NCBI GenBank assembly: GCA_003480425.1
Contig: QUJA01000004.1
Location: 62,001 to 126,000, forward strand
DNA: 64,000 bases
Direction: 5' to 3'
From: Firmicutes bacterium AM31-12AC
Lineage (GTDB): Bacteria; Bacillota; Clostridia; Lachnospirales; Lachnospiraceae
The notes under the pieces: model-generated
The model's database searches: none
What the model saw: only the letters and a program-made list of their open reading frames with translations
Told to the model about the DNA's origin: nothing
In this document: piece after piece, positions 58,201-64,000 of the stretch
Layout: the number at the start of each line of letters is the position of its first letter
Position numbering within the stretch: position 1 is the stretch's first letter
Program-made: the position numbers and the translations under genes

Positions 58201-58845
58201 TTACTCTCCCAGAATCTTAACGATTGCAGCAAATACATCATTGATATCGATTGTTCCGTCTACTTCTTTCAAAGTTCCGGATTTTGTATAATAATCAATC
58301 AATGGCTGTGTCTGCTCATGATAAACACCAAGACGTTTTGTAACTGTCTCCGGCTTATCATCATCACGCAGAATTAATGTGCCGCCACATTTATCACAAA
58401 TATTTTCTACCTTTGTAGGAGCATATACGATATGATATGTTGCTCCACAATCTACACACGCACGTCTTCCTGACATACGATTTACAATATTTTCATCCGG
58501 AACTTCCACATTGATAGCGTAATCTACTTTCTGCCCCAGCTTAGCAAGAGCTGCATCTAAAGCTTCTGCCTGTGGAATTGTTCTCGGAAAACCATCTAGC
58601 ACATAACCGTTTGCACAGTCATCCTGATTTACTCGGTCTACAACAAGATCTACAACCAATTCATCTGGTACAAGAAGTCCCTGGTCCATGTATGTTTTTG
58701 CTTTTTTCCCAAGCTCTGTTCCATTTTTGATGTTTGCTCTGAAAATATCACCTGTAGAAATGTGTGGAATCTGATATTTTTCAGAAATCTTCTTTGCCTG
58801 AGTTCCTTTTCCTGCACCCGGTGCACCTAACATAATAATTTTCAT
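58201..58845 (-). CDS. adk: Adenylate kinase
   Basis: 214 aa, long-lid type. P-loop GAPGAGKGT (7-15), [32 protein letters not shown], and a zinc-binding lid with four Cys (CVDCGATY ... CDKCG). AGGAGG before the ATG. Between secY and the KOW gene, as in the spc operon of Firmicutes. Confidence 0.98.
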   Translation of the reverse strand: MKIIMLGAPGAGKGTQAKKISEKYQIPHISTGDIFRANIKNGTELGKKAKTYMDQGLLVPDELVVDLVVDRVNQDDCANGYVLDGFPRTIPQAEALDAALAKLGQKVDYAINVEVPDENIVNRMSGRRACVDCGATYHIVYAPTKVENICDKCGGTLILRDDDKPETVTKRLGVYHEQTQPLIDYYTKSGTLKEVDGTIDINDVFAAIVKILGE

Positions 58846-58953
58846 AATATGCCTCCTTTGTTTTTACCGAAAATTTTATAATTCTCTGAATAGCACATTA
58901 ACCCGCCGCACTCCACCCTCTAAGGATAAAGTACAACGAGCTAAATATTATCA

Positions 58954-60306
58954 TTAATATCCAAGAAAACTATTCTTCATAGAACCGCCCTTGGTATTCA
59001 AAAATCCTGTGTAGTTACGTACTAACATCTGGGATTCAATCTGCTTTAATGTCTCAAGAACAACACCAACAATAATGATGATTGATGTTCCACCAAAAGA
59101 AACATTTGCTCCGAATACACCATTAAAGAAGTACGGAATCACCTGAATGATCACAAGACCGCATGCTCCAACAAAGATAATATAATTTAAAATCTTTGTC
59201 AAGTATTCTACGGTTGGCTTACCAGGACGGATTCCCGGGATAAAGCCTCCGCTCTTCTTCATATTATTTGCAATCTCTAATGGATTAAAAGTAATCGATG
59301 TATAGAAATATGCAAAGAAAATTGTAAGTACGATATAAACAACCAGACCGATTGAATATATTAAATTATCTGGATCACACCAGTTATTTGAGTTCATACA
59401 CTTCAGAATCTGGCTTCCGATTCCAGTGCCATTTCCTTTTCCAAGGAACTGAGCAATAACAATCGGGAACTGCATCAGTGATGATGCAAAAATTACCGGT
59501 ATAACGCCTGCTGTATTTACCTTTAACGGAATATGTGAAGACTGACCACCATAAGTCTTTCTTCCCTGAACTTTCTGTGAATACTGTACTGCAATTCTTC
59601 TTTCTCCGTCCTGCAAAATCACTACAAGAAGGATAACAACGAGTATTACTGCGAGAATGATCACTGCTGAGAGTAAACCTTTTGCAAGAGTCTTGCCTTT
59701 GATAAACTGCTCAAACAGAGTCACAAAATCACTTGGTACACGTGAAATAATATTGATCAACAGCACAATGGAAATACCATTTCCAACACCTTTTTCCGTA
59801 ATACGCTCACCGATCCACATTAAGAATGCAGAACCGGCAGTTAATGTACATACAACAATTGCAGCATTTACAAAATTATATTCAACAAGCAGTCCCTGAC
59901 GACCGAATCCGACAGCCATGGCTGTAGACTGGATCAATGCAAGTGCTACGGTTACATAACGTGTAATTGCTGCGAGCTTCTTTCTACCATCCGGACCATC
60001 TTTCTGCATTTCTTCCAGTTTTGGAATTGCAATTGTCAACAGCTGTATGATGATAGAAGATGTGATGTACGGTGTTATGCTCAATGCAAACACCGACATC
60101 TGTGTAAAGGAGCCTCCGGTAAATGCATCAAAGAAATTGAATGCATCTCCGGTCTGACTCGCGAAAAAATTCTGAATATAAGTTGGATCCACACCCGGTG
60201 TAGGCAGTTCGGAACCAAGTCTAACAACGATAAGCATCATGAATGTATAGAAGAGTCTCTTGCGTACATCTTCTATTTTAAATGCTCTTCGCACTGTATC
60301 TAGCAT
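58954..60306 (-). CDS. secY: Preprotein translocase subunit SecY
   Basis: 450 aa, ten membrane segments, channel of the Sec pathway. LPTPGVDPTYIQNFF, the plug and lateral-gate regions GGSFTQMSVFALSITPYITS, QDGERRIAVQYSQKVQGRK loop and EIANNMKKSGGFIPGIRPGK are conserved. Its start overlaps the last base of rplO, so it is coupled. Confidence 0.98.
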   Translation of the reverse strand: MLDTVRRAFKIEDVRKRLFYTFMMLIVVRLGSELPTPGVDPTYIQNFFASQTGDAFNFFDAFTGGSFTQMSVFALSITPYITSSIIIQLLTIAIPKLEEMQKDGPDGRKKLAAITRYVTVALALIQSTAMAVGFGRQGLLVEYNFVNAAIVVCTLTAGSAFLMWIGERITEKGVGNGISIVLLINIISRVPSDFVTLFEQFIKGKTLAKGLLSAVIILAVILVVILLVVILQDGERRIAVQYSQKVQGRKTYGGQSSHIPLKVNTAGVIPVIFASSLMQFPIVIAQFLGKGNGTGIGSQILKCMNSNNWCDPDNLIYSIGLVVYIVLTIFFAYFYTSITFNPLEIANNMKKSGGFIPGIRPGKPTVEYLTKILNYIIFVGACGLVIIQVIPYFFNGVFGANVSFGGTSIIIIVGVVLETLKQIESQMLVRNYTGFLNTKGGSMKNSFLGY

Positions 60307-60746
60307 TAGATCACCTCTGCTTTTCCACCAAGGGACTCAATCTTCTCAGCTGCTTTTGCACTGAATGCATTAGCCTGAACTGTGAGTTTCTTAGTAAACT
60401 CTCCATTTCCAAGAATTTTTACACCATCTTTTGGATTTTTAACGATTCCGTTTTCGATTAATGTCTCAACGGATACTGTAGCGCCATCTTCAAAAATTTC
60501 TAATGCGCTCAGGTTGATGCCAACGATCTCTTTAGAGTTTCTGCATTTGAAACCTCTCTTTGGCAATCTTCTGTATAAAGGCATCTGACCACCTTCAAAG
60601 CCTGGTCTTGTAGCTCCTGAACGAGCTTTCTGACCTTTGTGACCCTTACCAGCTGTCTTACCATTTCCAGAACCGTGTCCACGGCCTCTTCTGAAATTAT
60701 CACTATGTTTAGAACCGTCTGCCGGTCTCAAGTTTGATAAGTCCAT
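60306..60746 (-). CDS. rplO: 50S ribosomal protein L15
   Basis: 146 aa: [58 protein letters not shown], matching the long flexible N-terminus of L15. Overlaps the start of secY by one base. Confidence 0.98.
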   Translation of the reverse strand: MDLSNLRPADGSKHSDNFRRGRGHGSGNGKTAGKGHKGQKARSGATRPGFEGGQMPLYRRLPKRGFKCRNSKEIVGINLSALEIFEDGATVSVETLIENGIVKNPKDGVKILGNGEFTKKLTVQANAFSAKAAEKIESLGGKAEVI

Positions 60747-60773
60747 GATATTACCTCCTTATCGATTTATACT

Positions 60774-60956
60774 TTACGCTTCTTCTTCAACTTTCACTAA
60801 GTGTCTTACCTGCTGTACCATACCTCTTGTTGCTGCATTATCTGGTAATACAACTGTTTTATTCAGCTTTTTCAGTCCCAAAGCTTCTACAGTTTTTCTA
60901 TGCTTTGGTATAGCACCGATAGTAGACTTAACCAGTGTAACTTTTAAATTTGCCAT
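60774..60956 (-). CDS. rpmD: 50S ribosomal protein L30
   Basis: 60 aa: [40 protein letters not shown]. Normal length; GGAGG precedes the ATG. Confidence 0.97.
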   Translation of the reverse strand: MANLKVTLVKSTIGAIPKHRKTVEALGLKKLNKTVVLPDNAATRGMVQQVRHLVKVEEEA

Positions 60957-61000
60957 TTAACCTTACCTCCTATTATGTGACAGAGCACAAGCCCTATCTC

Positions 61001-61510
61001 TTAGCCTACAATCTCTTCTACTGATTTACCACGAAGTCTAGCAACAGTCTCTGGAGTTTTAACTCCTCTAAGACCTTCGATAGTAGCAAGTACTACGTTC
61101 TGTTTATTGTTAGAACCTAATGATTTTGTACGGATATTTTTGATTCCTGCTAACTCGATAACCGCACGCGCTGGACCACCAGCGATTACTCCAGTACCTT
61201 CTGGAGCTTTCTTTAACAATACAGAAGCGCTTCCAAATTTTCCGATAACATCATGCTGTACACTGTCGTTCTCATCAAGTGAAACCTCAATCAGTTTCTT
61301 TGTTGCATCTTCTTTACCTTTACGGATAGCTTCCGGGATTTCAGTAGCTTTTCCTAAACCTGCACCAACATGGCCTTTTCCGTCGCCTACAACTACTAAA
61401 GCTGTGAATCTCATGTTACGACCACCTTTTACGACCTTGGTAACACGTTTAATTGATACCACTTTTTCTTCTAACTCTAACTGACTAGCATCAATACGTT
61501 CCTGTCTCAT
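61001..61510 (-). CDS. rpsE: 30S ribosomal protein S5
   Basis: 169 aa. S5 double-stranded RNA-binding fold: [59 protein letters not shown]. Sites linked to spectinomycin resistance (the VVKGG loop) look wild-type. Confidence 0.98.
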   Translation of the reverse strand: MRQERIDASQLELEEKVVSIKRVTKVVKGGRNMRFTALVVVGDGKGHVGAGLGKATEIPEAIRKGKEDATKKLIEVSLDENDSVQHDVIGKFGSASVLLKKAPEGTGVIAGGPARAVIELAGIKNIRTKSLGSNNKQNVVLATIEGLRGVKTPETVARLRGKSVEEIVG

Positions 61511-61525
61511 ATGTGTTCTCCCTTC

Positions 61526-61894
61526 CTAGAAATTCAGTCCAGCTTCTCTAGCTGCGTCTGCTAATGCTTTAATTTTTCCCTGGTAGATAAAGCCGCCTCT
61601 ATCAAAGACAACTTCTGTAATACCTTTTGCCATTGCTTTTTCAGCAATTACTTTTCCAAGATATGCTGCTGCATCAACGTTGTTAGTTTTCTCAAGTTCA
61701 GCTTTCACGTCTTTCTGAAGAGTGGAAGCGGATACCAGAGTATTTCCAACTGTATCGTCAATAATCTGTGCATACATGTGATTATTACTTCTAAACACTG
61801 CCAAACGTGGTCTCTCAGCTGTTCCGCTGAAACGGTTACGCAATTTCATGTGTTTTTTTCTACGAACTTCAACTCTTGATTTCTTACTAACCAT
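61526..61894 (-). CDS. rplR: 50S ribosomal protein L18
   Basis: 122 aa: MVSKKSRVEVRRKKHMKLRN, GTAERPRLAVFRSNNHMYAQ, FDRGGFIYQGKIKALADAAR. Binds 5S rRNA. Standard length. Confidence 0.98.
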   Translation of the reverse strand: MVSKKSRVEVRRKKHMKLRNRFSGTAERPRLAVFRSNNHMYAQIIDDTVGNTLVSASTLQKDVKAELEKTNNVDAAAYLGKVIAEKAMAKGITEVVFDRGGFIYQGKIKALADAAREAGLNF

Positions 61895-61912
61895 TATTCA
61901 CACCCTCCTTAA

Positions 61913-62455
61913 TTATTTCTTACCAGTCTTACCAACTTTACGTCTGATAACTTCATCAGCATATTTAATACCTTTACCTTTGTAAGGTTCTGGTCTTCTC
62001 TTATCTCTGATTTCAGCTGCGTACTGGCCAACTTTTTCTTTGCTGATACCTTTTACAGTAATCTTATTCTGACCTTCCAGAACTGTTTCAATACCTTCTG
62101 GATCTGTCATTTCTACTGGATGTGAATATCCAAGATTCAATGTAAGTTTATTTCCAGACTTAGAAGCTCTGTATCCAACACCGTTTACTTCCAGAACTTT
62201 TTCGTATCCGTCAGTTACACCGATTACCATGTTGTTGATCAGTGTTCTTGTAAGACCGTGAAGGGATTTCATTCTCTTCAGATCGTTTGGTCTTGTAACG
62301 ATTACTTCTTCGCCTTCCTGTTTGATTTCCATTTCTACTGGAAGCTCTTTTGTAAGAGTTCCTTTAGGACCTGTTACAGTCACTACATTATTCTCAGCAA
62401 TTTCAACTTTTACTCCAGCTGGAATTGTGATTGGCAGTCTTCCTATACGTGACAT
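61913..62455 (-). CDS. rplF: 50S ribosomal protein L6
   Basis: 180 aa: [80 protein letters not shown]. Separated from rpsH by an unusual 217-bp spacer. Confidence 0.98.
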   Translation of the reverse strand: MSRIGRLPITIPAGVKVEIAENNVVTVTGPKGTLTKELPVEMEIKQEGEEVIVTRPNDLKRMKSLHGLTRTLINNMVIGVTDGYEKVLEVNGVGYRASKSGNKLTLNLGYSHPVEMTDPEGIETVLEGQNKITVKGISKEKVGQYAAEIRDKRRPEPYKGKGIKYADEVIRRKVGKTGKK

Positions 62456-62672
62456 ACCTTTATCCTCCTATAACTTAAATTTTCGGAGCAGATCCTTTGT
62501 CCGCTCTGTTTTCAGTTGCACCACGCACTTGGCGAGGTTTCCCTTGCCCGACGCGTTTTTTTACAAAGAAGTTCTTTTCGCTAAGCTCGATAAGACCTCG
62601 CTAAGCTCAAAGAACGCCTTCGCACTAAGTTCAGATTTCGTCTGCGACTCGTCTTCACTAAGTGCTTTCAGG
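62456..62672 (-). repeat. Repeat-rich spacer between rpsH and rplF
   Basis: The longest gap in the spc operon here. On the plus strand the unit CGCTAAGCTC occurs at 62579-62588 and 62599-62608, with CACTAAGTTC and CACTAAGTGC variants at 62623-62632 and 62656-62665. GAAGTTCTTT (62568-62577) pairs with AAAGAAC...CTTC (62609-62621). A GC-rich tail (GCACTTGGCGAGG, 62525-62537) and T7 follow. No gene is supported. Confidence 0.6.
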
Positions 62673-63074
62673 CTACCAAACGAAGCAGAGTACTTCTCCA
62701 CCAACGCCTAATTTTCTAGCTTCTTTATCTGTGATAACACCTTTGTTTGTAGAAACGATAGCTGTTCCAAGTCCGCCAAGTACTTTTGGCATCTCTTCGC
62801 TGTTAGCATACACACGAAGTCCTGGTTTAGAAATTCTCTTCAGACCAGAAATAACTTTTTCATTCTTGTCTGCGCCATATTTCAATGTGATATGCATTGT
62901 CTTGAAGTTTCCATCTTCTACGATATCATATTTTGCAATGTATCCTTCATCCAAAAGAATATCAGCAATCGCGATTTTCATCTTTGATGCAGGTACATCA
63001 ACTGTATCATGTTTAGCAGTATTTGCATTACGGATTCTTGTAAGCATATCTGCGATTGGATCACTCATAGTCAT
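62673..63074 (-). CDS. rpsH: 30S ribosomal protein S8
   Basis: 133 aa: [77 protein letters not shown]. Complete: the terminal GGEVLCFVW matches the family. Start at 63074 with AGGAGG upstream. Confidence 0.98.
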   Translation of the reverse strand: MTMSDPIADMLTRIRNANTAKHDTVDVPASKMKIAIADILLDEGYIAKYDIVEDGNFKTMHITLKYGADKNEKVISGLKRISKPGLRVYANSEEMPKVLGGLGTAIVSTNKGVITDKEARKLGVGGEVLCFVW

Positions 63075-63092
63075 GGTGTAAAATCCTCCTTC

Positions 63093-63278
63093 TTACCAAC
63101 TTGCTTTCTTAACTCCCGGAATCTCACCTTTATATGCCAGTTCACGGAAGCAGATACGGCAGATACCATATTTTCTTAAATATGCATGTGGACGACCACA
63201 AATTCTGCAACGGCTATATTCTCTTGTCGAGAATTTTGGTTTGCGCTGCTGTTTAATTTTCATAGATGTCTTAGCCAT
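63093..63278 (-). CDS. rpsN: 30S ribosomal protein S14, zinc-binding type
   Basis: 61 aa, the type Z form: [20 protein letters not shown] supplies four Cys zinc ligands. Short zinc S14 rather than the 89-aa form; [11 protein letters not shown] end is conserved. Located between rplE and rpsH. Confidence 0.98.
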   Translation of the reverse strand: MAKTSMKIKQQRKPKFSTREYSRCRICGRPHAYLRKYGICRICFRELAYKGEIPGVKKASW

Positions 63279-63291
63279 GAAATTCTCCTCC

Positions 63292-63831
63292 TTATTTAGT
63301 AAATGGCATATTGAACTGAGTCAATAATTCACGTGCTTCTTCGTCAGTTTTAGCAGTTGTAACGAAAATTACATCCATACCTCTGACTTTATCAATTTTA
63401 TCATACTCGATCTCTGGGAAAATTAACTGCTCTTTAATTCCAAGTGCATAGTTTCCTCTTCCATCAAATGCGTTAGGATTTACACCTCTGAAGTCACGTA
63501 CACGAGGAAGTGCAAGGTTGATCAGACGATCAACGAACTCATACATCTTTTCTCCTCTTAATGTAACTTTACATCCGATTGGCATACCTTCTCTGATTTT
63601 GAAGTTAGCTACAGAATTTTTTGCTCTTGTCAGAACTGCTTTCTGTCCAGTGATTTTTTCCATATCAGCTACAGCAGATTCTAAAACTTTTGCATTGTCT
63701 TTTGCCTCGCCTACACCCATGTTAATAACAACTTTGTCAAGCTTAGGCACTTCCATAATATTTTTATATCCGAATTTTTTGATCATTGCATCAACGATCT
63801 CATTCTGATACTGATCTTTCAGTCTACTCAA
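63292..63831 (-). CDS. rplE: 50S ribosomal protein L5
   Basis: 179 aa: [79 protein letters not shown]. 5S rRNA-binding protein, complete. Confidence 0.98.
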   Translation of the reverse strand: MSRLKDQYQNEIVDAMIKKFGYKNIMEVPKLDKVVINMGVGEAKDNAKVLESAVADMEKITGQKAVLTRAKNSVANFKIREGMPIGCKVTLRGEKMYEFVDRLINLALPRVRDFRGVNPNAFDGRGNYALGIKEQLIFPEIEYDKIDKVRGMDVIFVTTAKTDEEARELLTQFNMPFTK

Positions 63832-63854
63832 CGTTTAAGTCCTCCTTCCTTGAA

Positions 63855-64000
63855 TTAGTCAATTACTTCGCCTGTTGATTTAGCAACACGAACTTTTTTG
63901 TCGCCATCCATTTTGAAACCAACTCTTGTAGCTTTTCCTTTGTGAACATACATCACGTTAGAAATATCGATTGGTCCCTCCTGGTGGATGATTCCGCCAT
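63855..64000 (-). CDS. rplX: 50S ribosomal protein L24 (C-terminal part)
   Basis: The 3' 48 codons of L24, cut by the window end: [20 protein letters not shown] then [20 protein letters not shown] and STGEVID. Continues upstream beyond base 64000. The order rplX-rplE-rpsN-rpsH-rplF-rplR-rpsE-rpmD-rplO-secY is the standard spc operon. Confidence 0.96.
   Translation of the reverse strand, partial: GGIIHQEGPIDISNVMYVHKGKATRVGFKMDGDKKVRVAKSTGEVID

Noticed and set aside
62322..63081. Open frames on the plus strand across rplF, rpsH and the spacer
   Set aside because: Antisense shadows of ribosomal genes; the open frame in the spacer follows from its repeated units.

Overview
The window looks like a chromosomal segment of an anaerobic, low-GC, sporulation-lineage Firmicute, most probably a gut Lachnospiraceae (Dorea/Blautia/Mediterraneibacter-like). 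This is inferred from the PolC polymerase, the cysE-cysS-mrnC-rlmB-sigH order, the Prp-processed L27, a Rex-type adhE promoter, a cysteine T-box, LexA boxes of the GAAC-N4-GTTC type, 2-hydroxyacyl-CoA dehydratase activase genes and AT-rich coding. The genus cannot be proved from the sequence alone.

Layout. 1-7 kb: end of an isoprenoid gene (ispG), polC, glyA and a cold-shock gene. 7-16 kb: an NfeD/SPFH membrane pair, a Rad3/DinG-type helicase with a nuclease-like N-terminus, greA, and a giant activase-dehydratase gene on the minus strand. 16-24 kb: a rhomboid-like membrane protein, pyruvate kinase, a LysR regulator, one-piece purL, and two tandem copies of a tRNA-Val/tRNA-Met pair. 24-31 kb: ispF, an Eis-like acetyltransferase, then T-box-cysE-cysS-mrnC-rlmB-sigH. 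31-35 kb: rplU-prp-rpmA, then obgE-yhbY-nadD-yqeK-rsfS. 35-36.6 kb: a small accessory patch with decayed-looking genes. 36.6-39.6 kb: a divergent lexA/yneA-like SOS locus, a tyrosine recombinase and a remarkable block of three large hairpins. 39.6-49.9 kb: trpS, lipid enzymes, mutY, an amino-acid ABC transporter, uppP, a HAD phosphatase and a SleB-type cell-wall hydrolase. 50-54 kb: a kinase-like gene and adhE under a Rex-like double operator. 54-64 kb: the spc and alpha ribosomal operons, read on the minus strand (rplX to rplQ, with secY, adk, infA and rpoA).

Working together: translation and ribosome assembly dominate (r-proteins, Obg, RsfS, YhbY, RlmB, Mini-III, Prp, aminoacyl-tRNA synthetases, tRNAs). 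Fermentative redox control (adhE/Rex), cysteine supply (T-box to cysE and cysS), MEP isoprenoid and undecaprenyl-phosphate recycling (ispG, ispF, uppP), and the SOS response (lexA, a LysM division inhibitor) sit around them.

Four genes (ispG, the helicase, the activase and a TetR regulator) are each broken by a single missing base in a short homopolymer, and each reads through perfectly if one base is restored. At least one is expected to be essential, so sequencing or assembly indels are the leading explanation. The most interesting non-coding signals are the 360-bp palindrome block beside the recombinase (39194-39556), a structured 347-bp leader before rpsM with mutually exclusive helices, and a repeat-rich insert between rpsH and rplF.
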